36,672 nt of DNA from Prevotella sp. (GCA_017508965.1 JAFWQT010000162.1:1-36672); one strand, 5' to 3'; positions 8,242 to 18,602 are shown, counted from the first letter of the stretch. The notes: generated from the letters alone by a model not told the origin. Program-made: numbers and translations.

Positions 8242-9552
8242 ATGAATTGGAAACAGCTGATATCGAATAAAAGGTTAGGACAGGAAAACCGCCATGCCGA
8301 ACGGCACGATGACCGGACGGAGTTCAAACGCGACTACGACCGACTCATCTTCTCTGCGCCATTCCGCCGCATGCAGAACAAAACACAGGTGTTCCCGCTG
8401 CCGGGAAGCGTATTTGTCCACAACCGACTGACACATTCCCTGGAGGTGGCATCGGTGGGTATGTCGCTCGGTAATGACGTGGCACACCGCGTTCTGCAGG
8501 ACAGTCCTGAACTGACAGACACGCTGTTTCCACAGATAGGAACCATCGTCAGTACGGCCTGTCTGGCTCACGACATGGGCAACCCACCCTTCGGACACAG
8601 TGGAGAAAAGGCCATCCAGACCTATTTCACCGAAGGGAAAGGTGCTTACCTGAAAGAGATGCTCTCACCAGAAGTATGGGCCGACATCACCCACTTCGAA
8701 GGAAATGCCAATGCCTTCCGACTGCTTACCCATCGTTTCAAAGGTCGACGGGAAGGCGGCTTCGTGATGACCTATACAACGCTGGCCAGCATTCTAAAAT
8801 ACCCCATTCCATCGACATTAGCAGGAGAAAAAGGGAAGTTCGGATTCTTTCAGGAAGAGAAGCATATCTACGAAAAGATAACCCACGAATTAGGGATGCC
8901 CGCCCACACCCGTCATCCGCTGGTATATCTGGTTGAGGCAGCCGACGACATCTGCTACGAGATTATGGACATTGAGGATGCCCATAAACTGAAGATCCTC
9001 TCCTATGCCGAAACGCAGGACCTAATGCTGAAATTCTTCGATGAAACCGACCAAAATAGAATCATCAAGCGCATCGCCGACGAGGTTATCACCGACAATA
9101 ACGAGAAGGTGACCTATCTGCGGGCATGTGTGATTGGCAAACTGGAAAACTGCTGTGTGGACACCTTTATGGAACACGAAAAGGAAATACTGGAAGGAAC
9201 TTTCAAGGGGAGCCTTATCGACCACATCGCAGAAAAACAATGCCTGGCCTATAAAGAATGTACGCGCATGTCGGCCAAGCGTATCTACAAGAGCAAACCC
9301 GTGCTCGACGTGGAACTGTCCGGTTACAAGATCATGGCCACGCTGATGGAAACCTTCATTGAAGCCGCCGTACACCCCGACCGTTTCTATTCGCAGCAGC
9401 TCATCCAGCGCGTCAGCAGCCAGTACGACATCGACTCGCCCAACCTGGAAACACGCATCATGGCCATCATCGACTATATCTCGGGGATGACGGATGTCTA
9501 TGCGCTCGACATCTATCAGAAAATCAATGGAATATCGCTGCCGATAATTTAG
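8242..9552 (+). CDS. dgt: Deoxyguanosinetriphosphate triphosphohydrolase (dGTPase)
   Basis: The enzyme hydrolyses dGTP (and often other dNTPs) to the nucleoside and triphosphate, acting in dNTP pool control and sometimes phage restriction. The 436-residue protein shows the HD-domain metal ligands: H65 in RLTHSLEVA and H110-D111 in CLAHDMGNPPFGHSGEKAI. The N-terminal FSAPFRRMQNKTQVFPL is typical of dGTPases. The frame stays open 35 codons further upstream to 8137, but the ATG at 8242 is preferred because MNWKQLISNKR matches family N-termini and the promoter -7 box lies at 8226-8233, inside that extension. The end is 41 bp from the convergent glsB. Confidence 0.92.
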   Translation: MNWKQLISNKRLGQENRHAERHDDRTEFKRDYDRLIFSAPFRRMQNKTQVFPLPGSVFVHNRLTHSLEVASVGMSLGNDVAHRVLQDSPELTDTLFPQIGTIVSTACLAHDMGNPPFGHSGEKAIQTYFTEGKGAYLKEMLSPEVWADITHFEGNANAFRLLTHRFKGRREGGFVMTYTTLASILKYPIPSTLAGEKGKFGFFQEEKHIYEKITHELGMPAHTRHPLVYLVEAADDICYEIMDIEDAHKLKILSYAETQDLMLKFFDETDQNRIIKRIADEVITDNNEKVTYLRACVIGKLENCCVDTFMEHEKEILEGTFKGSLIDHIAEKQCLAYKECTRMSAKRIYKSKPVLDVELSGYKIMATLMETFIEAAVHPDRFYSQQLIQRVSSQYDIDSPNLETRIMAIIDYISGMTDVYALDIYQKINGISLPII

Positions 9553-9593
9553 CGGCAGGACACTTCCGGGAAAAAAGAAATGAAAATCGCTGG

Positions 9594-10598
9594 TCAGGAA
9601 TTCTCCTTGTAGATAATCTTGTTAACACCCGACGTGATGTTCAGCGCATCGGGATGTTCCTTGATATACGTGTCGATATGGCGAACACGCTTCTCGGCCA
9701 GAATCTCGTCGACGGCAATGAGAATACCCGTCTCCTCGACGTCGCCAAAACCATAGTTGATGGCTGTTCCGAAAAGCTTCATGGTGGGCGACAGGTTCAT
9801 ATAGGCATTCACCAGCGGCGGGATATTGTAGCCCATCTTGCGGATTTCCTGATTCAGAATCTTGTAGTCTTTCTTGAAATCGTCCTCGGTGAGAATGGCT
9901 TCAAGTTCGGCCACGTCGGTGTCCAATTTCAGCGGTTTCATCGGGGTAATCAGGTGTTCCTTGTCGTCGAAATGCTTCTTCAGGAAATAAAGAATCAGGT
10001 CGCGCCCCTTGCGGATATACGAAGGATACATGGTCATCTTTCCGAAGAAATATTTCACGTTGGGCATGATGACGGTCAGCGCACCCAGTCCGTCCCAAAG
10101 ATTGTCGAGCGCAAAGAGACTCTTGGCGCCCATGCGTGAACTCTGATAGCCTAAGGAAACGAAGGAACGGCCCAGCTCAATGGTATAGGGCATATATTCC
10201 TTGAGGAACTTCTCTGAGAAATGGAACATGTGGCTGGTGGCCAGTTTGGGTTGTCCGTCGGCTGCTATTTCCCAGTCGGTTCCTAACAGGTAACGGTATC
10301 CGCCAATAATCTCCTCGGTCTCGGGATTCCAGACAATCAGTTGCTTGTAGCAGTTCTCGCAGGTGTCAAACTCATCGATATCAATCTCCATACCCGTGCC
10401 GCCACCCGCTTCACGGAATGCTTCCTCACGCAGACGTCCAATTTCGCGCATCGTATTAGGCGCGTTATGAGCAGTAACAATGTAAATCTCATTGTTGCTC
10501 TTGTTCGTCATCCGGAGCTGCTTGTCGGGTGTCAGTTCGTTTTTGATAAGTGCTTTATCAACAGGAGGGATGATGGGGAGTTCCATTTCTTTATCCAT
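9594..10598 (-). CDS. glsB: GNAT-family N-acyltransferase, glycine-lipid synthase GlsB-like
   Basis: This 334-residue protein belongs to the OlsB/GlsB branch of acyltransferases (hemolysin-like), which move a 3-hydroxy fatty acid from acyl carrier protein to an amino acid. In Bacteroides GlsB acylates glycine to start glycine-lipid synthesis. Visible features are REEAFREAGGGTG near residues 58-70, then the acidic stretch EIDIDEFD, IGGYRYLLG, and ELGRSFVSLGYQ. It lies 20 bp downstream of the glsA-like O-acyltransferase on the same strand, the pair that makes the mono- and di-acylated lipids. Substrate is inferred from the pairing and phylum; ornithine is the main alternative. Confidence 0.75.
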   Translation of the reverse strand: MDKEMELPIIPPVDKALIKNELTPDKQLRMTNKSNNEIYIVTAHNAPNTMREIGRLREEAFREAGGGTGMEIDIDEFDTCENCYKQLIVWNPETEEIIGGYRYLLGTDWEIAADGQPKLATSHMFHFSEKFLKEYMPYTIELGRSFVSLGYQSSRMGAKSLFALDNLWDGLGALTVIMPNVKYFFGKMTMYPSYIRKGRDLILYFLKKHFDDKEHLITPMKPLKLDTDVAELEAILTEDDFKKDYKILNQEIRKMGYNIPPLVNAYMNLSPTMKLFGTAINYGFGDVEETGILIAVDEILAEKRVRHIDTYIKEHPDALNITSGVNKIIYKENS

Positions 10599-10618
10599 TT
10601 AGATTTATCGACTGTTTA

Positions 10619-11443
10619 TTAGAGTTTATAGACCATGTCTTCTACGAATTTTGCCCATTCCACCGGTTTTTTCGACTTGTCGAAAGTCTGCCAGGGAATT
10701 GGTTTCCCGAAGGCCACGCGGAAAGTCTTGTGGACATTCTTGTACATCTCGTCGACCAGGAAGAGCATGGCGAGATTGAATTTCAGATGCTTGTCGCTGA
10801 AATTGGCAAGCCGGTAGAAGAAGTTGCTGTTTCCCCCGCCGAAGTGAATAGGCACGACATCACGCTGATACTGCACACTCTTGGCAATGAACGTCTTAGT
10901 CCAGGGCAGGTCGTGGATTTCTCCGTTAATCTTTCTGGAACAGAGTCCTGCCGGGTACATCAGTATGTGGTTGTCGCTTTGAAAGCCAGCCTCTACCATG
11001 GCGGGGAAATTTCGGCTTTGCTTACCCGTTTTGTTGATAGGAATGCACAAGGGGGCAAGTCCGGGAAGGTTCATCAGCAAATCGTTCACCAGATAACGGA
11101 AACGGCTGTCGTAGTGTCTTCCGATGATGCTGCCCAATGCCACACCGTCGGCCCCGCCCAGCGGATGGTTGCTGACAAAGGTGTACAGTTTGCCGTCGTT
11201 CTTGTCGGGCAGGTTTTCCATTCCCTCAATCTTGAGCGTCATGTCGAGATAACGCACGCATTCTTCAAGCCAATCGGTCCCGGTCAGTCCGCGTGATTCC
11301 CAGAGAAAACGGTTCACTTCGTCCTGATGGACAATACGCTTGAGCCACCCGACAACAAATCCCGGTACGTATTTTGCCTTCGCTCCCATCTTGGAGCGAA
11401 GTATTTCTTCCAAATCAATTGTCTTTTCTGTTATCTCTTTCAT
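10619..11443 (-). CDS. glsA: PlsC-like O-acyltransferase, glycine-lipid GlsA-like
   Basis: A 274-residue lysophospholipid-acyltransferase-type enzyme expected to add the second acyl chain to the hydroxyl of the N-acyl amino acid made by the next gene. It has the NHPLGGADG catalytic block and a later MYPAGLCSRK segment corresponding to the acyl-acceptor-binding motif. The frame extends to an ATG at 11476, but the -7 box TATTTTTG lies at 11470-11463, inside that extension. Transcription should therefore begin downstream, which makes the ATG at 11443 (MKEITEKTIDLEE) the start. Pairing with glsB supports the role. Confidence 0.75.
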   Translation of the reverse strand: MKEITEKTIDLEEILRSKMGAKAKYVPGFVVGWLKRIVHQDEVNRFLWESRGLTGTDWLEECVRYLDMTLKIEGMENLPDKNDGKLYTFVSNHPLGGADGVALGSIIGRHYDSRFRYLVNDLLMNLPGLAPLCIPINKTGKQSRNFPAMVEAGFQSDNHILMYPAGLCSRKINGEIHDLPWTKTFIAKSVQYQRDVVPIHFGGGNSNFFYRLANFSDKHLKFNLAMLFLVDEMYKNVHKTFRVAFGKPIPWQTFDKSKKPVEWAKFVEDMVYKL

Positions 11444-11702
11444 GAGGTCTGTAAAACATCTGCAAAAATAGTTCATATTTTCGATAAACGTGCACGAAAG
11501 TCAAAAAAATGTGCAAAAATAATGCTTTTTCACACAGATTTCACAAAATGAGTAACAATTTATCCGGCACGCAGAGCCCTGTAACATCATTTTTCAAAAC
11601 CTAAAACCAGATTTTTGCACCCAGAAGACAAAATCGGAACAAGCATTAGAAAGGCCTCCGAAACTGTTAAAAAACAGAAAAATTAATTATTTTTGAAAAT
11701 TT
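11444..11702. promoter_or_regulatory. Divergent glsA/mraZ region with extra -7 boxes
   Basis: The intergenic interval contains the minus-strand glsA -7 box TATTTTTG (11470-11463), lacking a clear -33 element. A plus-strand TATTTTTG at 11688-11695 could be a second, upstream mraZ promoter, also without a clear -33. No gene or RNA was recognised in the remaining AT-rich sequence. Confidence 0.45.
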
Positions 11703-11745
11703 GTGGAGGAAAGTGGTTGAAAGTGGAGGAAAATTATTATCTTTG
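11703..11745 (+). promoter_or_regulatory. mraZ promoter with triple MraZ-type operator
   Basis: Three consecutive 10-bp units GTGGAGGAAA, GTGGTTGAAA, GTGGAGGAAA fill 11703-11732. MraZ is known to bind three short TGG-containing repeats at 10-bp spacing upstream of its own gene in other bacteria. The -7 box TATCTTTG follows at 11738-11745. The middle unit alone has TT, giving GTTG at 11716-11719, 18 bp before the -7 box, so it can double as the -33 element. Binding would then cover the promoter and repress the operon. Confidence 0.8.
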
Positions 11746-11774
11746 CCAACGAATTCAACTTTAATAATGAACGC

Positions 11775-12233
11775 ATGCGATTTTTAGGTAATATTGAGGC
11801 AAAAACAGACGCTAAGGGAAGAGTATTCCTGCCGGCCACTTTCCGCAAGGTGCTGCAAGCATCGGGCCAGGAAGTGATGGTGATGCGCAAAGATGCCTTT
11901 CAAGACTGCCTGACACTCTACCCCGAAAGCGTGTGGAATGAGCAGCTGGATATGCTCCGCCTACGGCTGAACCGCTACAATCGTCATCATCAGGAGATTC
12001 TGCGCCAGTTCGTCAGCGATGCCGAACGCATCGAGCTCGACGGCAACGGCCGTTTCCTCATCGGGAAACGCTACCTGCAGATGGCAGGAATCGACCGCGA
12101 CGTGAAATTCATCGGCATGGACGACACCATCGAGATATGGGCACTGGAAAAGACAGAAAAGCCGTTCATGGATGCCGACGATTTCGGAAAGGCACTGGAA
12201 GAAGTCATGGGAAACACTATGAACGCAGAGTGA
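11775..12233 (+). CDS. mraZ: Transcriptional regulator MraZ
   Basis: MraZ is a ring-forming DNA-binding protein that represses the dcw operon it heads. The 152 residues contain the two AbrB-like half-repeats: NIEAKTDAKGRVFLPATFR at the N-terminus and RIELDGNGRFLIGKRY in the second half. It is the first gene of the cluster and lies 29 bp downstream of the promoter/operator, where three 10-bp repeats fit autoregulation. The ATG at 11775 gives the conserved start MRFLGNIEAK. rsmH follows after 25 bp. Confidence 0.95.
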   Translation: MRFLGNIEAKTDAKGRVFLPATFRKVLQASGQEVMVMRKDAFQDCLTLYPESVWNEQLDMLRLRLNRYNRHHQEILRQFVSDAERIELDGNGRFLIGKRYLQMAGIDRDVKFIGMDDTIEIWALEKTEKPFMDADDFGKALEEVMGNTMNAE

Positions 12234-12258
12234 CCCGGCAGCATTAACAAGAAGTGAA

Positions 12259-13203
12259 ATGACTGATAGTTGCTACCATATTCCCGTTCTCCTCAAGGAG
12301 AGCATCGACGGGCTGAACATCCAGCCCGACGGTGTTTATGTGGACGTCACATTCGGGGGAGGTGGCCACAGCAGGGAGTTGCTTTCCCGGTTAGGACCCG
12401 ACGGTCGTCTGTACAGTTTCGACCAGGATGCCGATGCAGAACTGAACATCAGAGGGATTGGGGAAGAAGGCAAAGAACAGAATATGGAGCAGGACGCGCG
12501 GTTTACGTTCGTGAGAAGCAATTTCCGCTACCTGAAGAACTGGATGCGCTATTATGGAGTAGACCATATCGACGGACTGCTTGCCGACCTGGGCGTGTCG
12601 AGCCATCATTTCGATGACGAGACCCGCGGGTTCTCGTTTCGCTTCAATGCCCCGTTAGACATGCGGATGAACAAGCGTTCGGGACAAACGGCCGCCGACC
12701 TGCTGAACAAGGCCGACGAAAAGAAACTGGCCGACATCTTCTACCTGTATGGGGAACTGAAGACGGCGCGCCGACTGGCAGCAGCCATCGTGAAGAAACG
12801 GGAAGAAAAGCCGTTCACTGTCACACAAGACCTGACAGACGTAGCCAGTCAGTTGCTGCCGAAGGAGCGCGAGAAGAAAGACATGGCCAAGGTGTTCCAG
12901 GCCCTGCGCATAGAAGTGAACCACGAGATGGATGCCCTGAAAGAAATGCTGAAGGCAGCTACCGAACTGATTGGTCAGGGTGGACGCCTCTCCGTGATTA
13001 CCTATCACTCGCTGGAAGACCGCATCGTGAAAAACGTCATGAAAGCCGGTAATGCAGAGGGCAAGCAGGAGACCGACTTCTTCGGAAGGATACAGTCGCC
13101 TTTCCAACTGGTCAACAACAAGGTCATCGTGCCCACCGAAGAAGAGCAGCAGATGAACCCCCGCAGCCGTAGTGCAAAACTAAGAATAGCTGAGAAGAAA
13201 TGA
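12259..13203 (+). CDS. rsmH: 16S rRNA (cytosine-1402-N4) methyltransferase
   Basis: RsmH (MraW) methylates N4 of C1402 in the decoding centre of 16S rRNA using SAM. The 314 residues show YHIPVLLKESIDGL at the N-terminus, the SAM loop VDVTFGGGGHS, the ADLGVSSHHFD block, RGFSFRFNAPLDMRM, and the C-terminal SYHSLEDRIVK-like segment (ITYHSLEDRIVK) with NPRSRSAKLR. Length and order are normal for the family. The stop overlaps the next start by four bases (ATGA), as expected for a coupled dcw gene. Confidence 0.96.
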   Translation: MTDSCYHIPVLLKESIDGLNIQPDGVYVDVTFGGGGHSRELLSRLGPDGRLYSFDQDADAELNIRGIGEEGKEQNMEQDARFTFVRSNFRYLKNWMRYYGVDHIDGLLADLGVSSHHFDDETRGFSFRFNAPLDMRMNKRSGQTAADLLNKADEKKLADIFYLYGELKTARRLAAAIVKKREEKPFTVTQDLTDVASQLLPKEREKKDMAKVFQALRIEVNHEMDALKEMLKAATELIGQGGRLSVITYHSLEDRIVKNVMKAGNAEGKQETDFFGRIQSPFQLVNNKVIVPTEEEQQMNPRSRSAKLRIAEKK

Positions 13204-13634
13204 AGGAAGACAAGATAGAAGAAGAGCCGAAGCAGCAAGAGCAGGAGACCGCTCCGCAACCATCGCTGCAAGAAGCCATAAAGGAACAGGCGCGTGAGGA
13301 CGAGGCTGCACAGTCGACGACCTTCACGCTCCGCAAGATTCTTGGCGGCGACTTCCTGACCGCCGAGATGCTGCGGCGGCAGATAGGCGTCATTCTGCTC
13401 ATCGTGGTGTTCGTCATCATCTATATCAGCAACCGCTACAGCTGTCAGCAGAAGATGCTGGAGATAGACAAGCTGAACGTGGAACTGCAAGACGCCAAAT
13501 ACAGGTCGCTCTCGAGTGCCAGCGAACTCACCGAACGCTGCCGCGAGAGCAATGTGCTGGAGATGCTGCGAAACAACAGAGACAGCACGCTGAAGATTCC
13601 CACACTACCACCTTATATAATAGAGGTACCCTGA
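13200..13634 (+). CDS. ftsL: FtsL-like cell division protein
   Basis: A 144-residue bitopic membrane protein: a charged, Glu/Gln-rich cytoplasmic tail of about 60 residues, one membrane segment (IGVILLIVVFVIIYI, about residues 63-78), then a periplasmic coiled-coil-like stretch (EIDKLNVELQDAKYRSLSSA). This layout, together with the position between rsmH and ftsI, identifies it as the Bacteroidota FtsL-type divisome scaffold, which helps recruit and activate FtsW-FtsI. Sequence identity to enterobacterial FtsL is not visible, so the name rests on topology and context. The start overlaps rsmH by 4 nt. Confidence 0.8.
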   Translation: MKEDKIEEEPKQQEQETAPQPSLQEAIKEQAREDEAAQSTTFTLRKILGGDFLTAEMLRRQIGVILLIVVFVIIYISNRYSCQQKMLEIDKLNVELQDAKYRSLSSASELTERCRESNVLEMLRNNRDSTLKIPTLPPYIIEVP

Positions 13635-13679
13635 GAAAGACAGCATTATTAATTAACAGAATAACAATAGAAAAGATAT

Positions 13680-15863
13680 ATGAGCAGTCTGTTTGACAGA
13701 AAGAAAATCATACCACGCTACAAGATCATCGCCTACGTGATGCTTTTGCTGGGCTTGCTGATTGTGGGCAAGGCCCTGTATATTGCAACCGTACAAAGAG
13801 ACTACTGGATGAAGGTTGCCGACCGTCTGAAGAACGACTCGGTTCCCGTGAAACCCGTGCGTGGAAACATTCTGTCGAGCGACGGCCGACTGATGGCTTC
13901 TTCGCTGCCTGAATATAAGCTGTACATGGACTTCCAGGCAGGCGACGCCGACCGCGACTCCATCTGGGAAAGCAAGGTGGACAGCGTATGCGAAGGACTG
14001 CACGACATTTTCCCTGAAAAGAGCGCTGCCGAATTCAAGGAACACCTGGAGGCCGGACGCAACAAAATCGTGAAAGGTCGCAACGACAATCCCGACACCA
14101 AGGGAAGCCGCCACTGGCCGATATGGAACAAGCGCGTCAGCTATGACGTCTATACGGAAGTGAAGAAATTGCCTTTCTTCAACCTGCCCAAATACAAGAG
14201 CGGATTCCATACCGAGGAATTCAACTCGCGCCAGCGTCCGTTCGGCACCTTGGCGCAGCGAACCGTGGGCGACATGTTTGGTGCGAAAGACACGGCCCGC
14301 TGCGGACTTGAACTCTCGTTCGACTCCACCCTGCGCGGAAAACTGGGATATGTGCAGCGAAAGAAGGTGATGAACAAATACCTGAGCATCACCGAGAAAC
14401 CCGCCATCGACGGTGCCGACATCGTGACAACCATCGACGTAAATATGCAGGATCTGGCCGAACGCTCGGTAATTGACGAACTGAAACTCATCAACGGCAA
14501 CGTGGGCGTGGCCATCGTCATGGAAGTGAAGACCGGCGACATCAAGGCCATAGTGAACATGACGAAGTGCAGCGACGGCGAATACCGCGAGGTGAAGAAC
14601 AATGCCGTGAGCGACCTGCTGGAGCCGGGTTCCGTATTCAAGACGGCTTCCATACTGGTATATCTTGACGACCACAAATGCGACACCAGCCTTTGGGTTG
14701 ACACCTACGGCGGCGTGATGGACATGCACGGCGCGAAGATGCGCGACCACAACTGGCGCCGCGGCGGCTATGGCAGAATTTCACTGCCCCGCACGCTGGA
14801 AGTTAGTTCTAACATCGGCGTAAGCCGCATTATCGACGAGCACTACGGCAAGAACCCCGAGAAATTCGTGGAAGGCATCTACCGCACAGGTATTGCCAGC
14901 GACCTGGGCATCCCACTGGTGGGTGCTACGCCTGCAAAAATCCGCATGCCGAAGAAGAACGACCGCGGACAATGGCTCAACTGGAGCAAGACGGCACTGC
15001 CCTGGATGAGCATCGGCTACGAGACACAGGTTCCCCCCATCTCCACCCTGACGTTCTACAACGCCATTGCCAACAACGGACGGATGATGCGCCCGCGCTT
15101 TGTGAAACAGATAACGAAGGACGGACAGGTACTGATGGAATTCCCGCCAGAAGTGCTGAAGGAGAGAATCTGCAAGAATCCCGAAACAATCCCGATGATG
15201 CAGACCATCCTCACGCATGTGGTGAGCCAGGGACTGGGTAAAAAGGCAGGTTCGAAGAACTTCAAGGTGGCCGGTAAGACAGGTACGGCCCAGATATGGA
15301 ACCGATTCGGTAACACGGCCGCATATCTGCTGAGCTTTGCCGGATTCTTCCCCGCCGACGATCCTCGCTATTCGTGCATCGTATGTATCCAGAAGAGCGG
15401 ACTTCCCGCATCGGGTGGCGGCATGAGCGGTGTGGTATTCCACAACATTGCAGAAGGCATCATGGCACAGGACGTGAAGATGAGAGTTGCCGACGCCCGC
15501 GACTCTCTGTCGGTGATGCTTCCCGACGTGAAGAGCGGAAACATACTGGCAGCCGACTATGTGCTGAATCACCTGGGAGTGAAAACCAGCGAAGGATGGA
15601 ACGGTTCGTATGCCGAAGGCAACCCCATCTGGGGCAAGGCCACTCACGACAAGAATGCCGTGCAACTGGCACAGACCAAGGTCTATCCCAACGGAATGAT
15701 TCCCGACGTGGTTGGCATGGGCGCCCGCGATGCCGTGTTTATGCTGGAAAGCCGTGGCGTAAGAGTTCGTCTGGCCGGTCGCGGCAAGGTGGTGGAACAG
15801 AGTCTGCCAGCCGGACATAATATTAAGGTGGGAGAAATTTGTAACTTAAGATTAGAGATATGA
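13680..15863 (+). CDS. ftsI: Septal penicillin-binding protein (transpeptidase) FtsI, with PASTA domain
   Basis: This class B PBP cross-links septal peptidoglycan. The 727 residues start with a short cytoplasmic tail and a membrane anchor ([20 protein letters not shown]). The dimerisation domain opens with [15 protein letters not shown]. The transpeptidase motifs follow: the active-site serine S318 in EPGSVFK (S-x-x-K), SSN at 376-378, and KTGT at 533-536. The last ~55 residues ([20 protein letters not shown] onwards) form one PASTA domain, common in Bacteroidota and Gram-positive homologues but absent from E. coli FtsI. The stop overlaps murE by 4 nt. Confidence 0.95.
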   Translation: MSSLFDRKKIIPRYKIIAYVMLLLGLLIVGKALYIATVQRDYWMKVADRLKNDSVPVKPVRGNILSSDGRLMASSLPEYKLYMDFQAGDADRDSIWESKVDSVCEGLHDIFPEKSAAEFKEHLEAGRNKIVKGRNDNPDTKGSRHWPIWNKRVSYDVYTEVKKLPFFNLPKYKSGFHTEEFNSRQRPFGTLAQRTVGDMFGAKDTARCGLELSFDSTLRGKLGYVQRKKVMNKYLSITEKPAIDGADIVTTIDVNMQDLAERSVIDELKLINGNVGVAIVMEVKTGDIKAIVNMTKCSDGEYREVKNNAVSDLLEPGSVFKTASILVYLDDHKCDTSLWVDTYGGVMDMHGAKMRDHNWRRGGYGRISLPRTLEVSSNIGVSRIIDEHYGKNPEKFVEGIYRTGIASDLGIPLVGATPAKIRMPKKNDRGQWLNWSKTALPWMSIGYETQVPPISTLTFYNAIANNGRMMRPRFVKQITKDGQVLMEFPPEVLKERICKNPETIPMMQTILTHVVSQGLGKKAGSKNFKVAGKTGTAQIWNRFGNTAAYLLSFAGFFPADDPRYSCIVCIQKSGLPASGGGMSGVVFHNIAEGIMAQDVKMRVADARDSLSVMLPDVKSGNILAADYVLNHLGVKTSEGWNGSYAEGNPIWGKATHDKNAVQLAQTKVYPNGMIPDVVGMGARDAVFMLESRGVRVRLAGRGKVVEQSLPAGHNIKVGEICNLRLEI

Positions 15864-17311
15864 GACTAAACGAGTTGACAAAGGGCATCAAGACTCTGCA
15901 GATAGCAGGTGATGCCGACATCGATATCACCGGTGTCAACATCGACAGCCGAAAGATCAAGCCCGGGCACCTGTTCGTAGCAATGAAAGGTACCCAGGTC
16001 GACGGTCACACCTTCATTCCCAAGGCACTCGAGCTGGGTGCCGCAGCCGTGCTCTGCGAGGACATGCCCGAGGAGCGCAAGGAAGGCGTAGTCTACGTTC
16101 AGGTGGAATCCACCGAAGACGCCGTGGGAAAAGTGGCTACCCTGTTCTATGGCGACCCAAGCACAAAACTGAAGCTAGTGGGCGTGACCGGTACCAACGG
16201 AAAGACCACCATCGCCACCTTATTATATAATATGTTCCGTAAGTTCGGCTATAAGTGCGGTCTGCTGAGCACCGTCTGCAACTATATTGAAGGCGAGGCC
16301 ATCCCTGCCGACCACACCACGCCCGACCCCATCGAACTGAACCAGCTGCTAAGCCGCATGGTTGAAGCAGGCTGCCAATATGCTTTCATGGAATGTTCAA
16401 GTCATGCCATCCATCAGAAGCGTATCGGCGGACTGAAATTCGCGGGAGGCATCTTCACCAACCTGACGCGCGACCACATGGACTACCATAAGACCGTGGA
16501 AAACTACCGCAACGCGAAGAAAGCCTTCTTCGACGGACTGCCTAAGACAGCCTTTGCCATCACGAATGCCGACGACAAGAACGGCATGGTGATGGTGCAG
16601 AACTGCAAGGCACAGGTGAAGACCTACTCTACCCGCTCGATGGCCGATTTCCGTGCCCGCATCCTGGAATGCCACTTCGAAGGCATGTATCTCGAGGTGG
16701 ACGGCCGCGAGGTGGGCGTACAGTTCATCGGCAAGTTTAATGTCAGCAACCTGCTGGCAGTCTATGGCGCTGCCGTGATGCTCGGACAGAAACCCGAGGA
16801 CGTGCTGGTGGTGCTGAGCACGCTGAAGAGCGTGAGCGGACGTCTGGAGCCTATCCATTCACCTGAAGGATTCACGGCCATCGTTGACTATGCCCACACC
16901 CCCGATGCCCTGGAGAATGTGCTGAAAGCCATCCACGAGGTGCTCGACGGCAAAGGCAAGGTCATCACCGTATGCGGCGCTGGCGGCAACCGCGACAAAG
17001 GCAAGCGTCCGCTGATGGCACAGGAAGCCGTGAAACAGAGCGACCGTGTGATTATCACCAGCGACAATCCCCGGTTTGAAGAGCCGCAGGACATCATCAA
17101 CGACATGCTTGCCGGACTCGACAAGCAGCAGATGAAGAAAGTGGTGAGTATTGTCGACCGCAAGGAAGCCATCCGCACGGCCTGCATGCTGGCCCAGAAA
17201 GGCGATGTCATACTGATTGCCGGCAAAGGGCACGAAGACTATCAGGAAATCAAGGGTGTGAAGCATCATTTCGACGACAAGGAAGTGGTGAAGGAGATTT
17301 TTCAGAGTTAA
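15860..17311 (+). CDS. murE: UDP-MurNAc-L-Ala-D-Glu:meso-diaminopimelate ligase
   Basis: MurE adds the third amino acid to the peptidoglycan precursor in the cytoplasm, using ATP. The 483 residues contain the ATP loop [14 protein letters not shown] near 112, the central [12 protein letters not shown], and the C-terminal [10 protein letters not shown] block. The specificity motif DNPR is at residues 402-405, which indicates meso-diaminopimelate rather than lysine as substrate. The gene overlaps ftsI by four bases and precedes mraY by 19 bp. Confidence 0.96.
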   Translation: MRLNELTKGIKTLQIAGDADIDITGVNIDSRKIKPGHLFVAMKGTQVDGHTFIPKALELGAAAVLCEDMPEERKEGVVYVQVESTEDAVGKVATLFYGDPSTKLKLVGVTGTNGKTTIATLLYNMFRKFGYKCGLLSTVCNYIEGEAIPADHTTPDPIELNQLLSRMVEAGCQYAFMECSSHAIHQKRIGGLKFAGGIFTNLTRDHMDYHKTVENYRNAKKAFFDGLPKTAFAITNADDKNGMVMVQNCKAQVKTYSTRSMADFRARILECHFEGMYLEVDGREVGVQFIGKFNVSNLLAVYGAAVMLGQKPEDVLVVLSTLKSVSGRLEPIHSPEGFTAIVDYAHTPDALENVLKAIHEVLDGKGKVITVCGAGGNRDKGKRPLMAQEAVKQSDRVIITSDNPRFEEPQDIINDMLAGLDKQQMKKVVSIVDRKEAIRTACMLAQKGDVILIAGKGHEDYQEIKGVKHHFDDKEVVKEIFQS

Positions 17312-17330
17312 GAGATAAGAAATAAGAATT

Positions 17331-18602
17331 ATGCTATACTACCTTTTCAGATTCTTAGAACAATTCGGAATTCCAGGTTCCCATGTATGGGGATACATTT
17401 CATTCCGTGCGCTGCTGGCACTGATACTGGCGCTGATTATTTCGGCCTGGTTCGGTGAAAGGTTCATCAAGTTCATGAAGCGCAAAAACATCTCCGAGAC
17501 GCAGCGCGACGAAACCATCGACCCGTTCGGAACTGCAAAGAAAGGCGTTCCCACCATGGGCGGCATCATCATCATCGTTTCCATCCTGGTTCCTGCCCTG
17601 CTGTTTGGCCGCATGCGCAACATCTACCTCATCCTGATGCTCATCACCACCGTATGGCTCGGATTCCTCGGTTTCATGGACGACTACATCAAGATTTTCC
17701 GCAAGAACAAGGAAGGACTGAAGGGTAAATACAAGATTGTGGGACAGGTCAGCATCGGTCTCATCGTGGGACTTGTGCTCTGGGCCAGTCCCGACGCGCT
17801 TGTCCGCGAGAATGTGGAGATCATGCACAAGGGGCAGCAGACGCAGGTGATTCACAAATCTGAACCGGTGAAATCGCTGAAAACAACGATTCCGTTCGTG
17901 AAAAACCACAACCTCGACTACGGAAAAGCCTTCGGATTCCTGGGCAAATACAAGACGGCAGCCGGATGGGTGCTCTTCGTCTTGATGACCATCATCGTGG
18001 TGACGGCCGTTTCAAATGGTGCCAACCTGAACGACGGCATGGACGGCATGGCGGCAGGCAACTCGGCCATCATCGGTGTGGCGCTTGGCATACTGGCGTA
18101 TGTGAGCTCCCACCTGGAATATGCTGCCTATCTGAACATTATGTTCATACCCGGTTCACAGGAACTGGTAGTGTTCCTCTGTGCCTTTATCGGTGCCATG
18201 ATCGGTTTCTTGTGGTATAATGCCTACCCCGCCCAGATATTCATGGGCGACACGGGTTCGCTGACCATCGGAGGCATCATCGGCGTCTGCGCCGTCATCA
18301 TCCACAAGGAACTGCTGGTGCCCATTCTCTGCGGCATCTTCCTCGTGGAAAGCCTGAGCGTCATGATTCAGACGTTCTTCTTCAAATACTACAAGCGGAA
18401 AGGTCAGCGCGTGCGCATCTTCCGTGCAACACCGATTCACGACAATTTCCGCAAACTCGACTCACAGCTCGACCCCACCAGCCGTTATGTGTTCAAGAAC
18501 TGGCCCCAGCGGCAGTTCAACGAGTCGAAGATAACCATCCGTTTTTGGATTGTAACCATCATATTAGCCGCATTAACGATTATCACACTGAAGATCAGAT
18601 AA
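17331..18602 (+). CDS. mraY: Phospho-N-acetylmuramoyl-pentapeptide transferase
   Basis: MraY transfers phospho-MurNAc-pentapeptide to undecaprenyl phosphate, making lipid I at the inner membrane. The 423-residue polytopic protein has GVPTMGGIIIIVSI, FLGFMDDYIK, NLNDGMDGMAAG and the FMGDTGSLTIGG aspartate-rich active-site segments. The cytoplasmic loop near the C-terminus reads ATPIHDNFRK where the classical family has a triple-histidine HHHFE motif; I believe such variants occur in other Bacteroidota. The length is greater than in E. coli (about 360) because of an insert around residues 150-205. Confidence 0.95.
   Translation: MLYYLFRFLEQFGIPGSHVWGYISFRALLALILALIISAWFGERFIKFMKRKNISETQRDETIDPFGTAKKGVPTMGGIIIIVSILVPALLFGRMRNIYLILMLITTVWLGFLGFMDDYIKIFRKNKEGLKGKYKIVGQVSIGLIVGLVLWASPDALVRENVEIMHKGQQTQVIHKSEPVKSLKTTIPFVKNHNLDYGKAFGFLGKYKTAAGWVLFVLMTIIVVTAVSNGANLNDGMDGMAAGNSAIIGVALGILAYVSSHLEYAAYLNIMFIPGSQELVVFLCAFIGAMIGFLWYNAYPAQIFMGDTGSLTIGGIIGVCAVIIHKELLVPILCGIFLVESLSVMIQTFFFKYYKRKGQRVRIFRATPIHDNFRKLDSQLDPTSRYVFKNWPQRQFNESKITIRFWIVTIILAALTIITLKIR

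Noticed and set aside
11444-11476. Longer glsA start at 11476
   Set aside because: The -7 box lies inside this extension, so the message begins after it.
13653-14750. Long minus-strand frames opposite ftsI and other dcw genes
   Set aside because: They are shadows caused by GC-rich codon use; the sense frames carry all known motifs.
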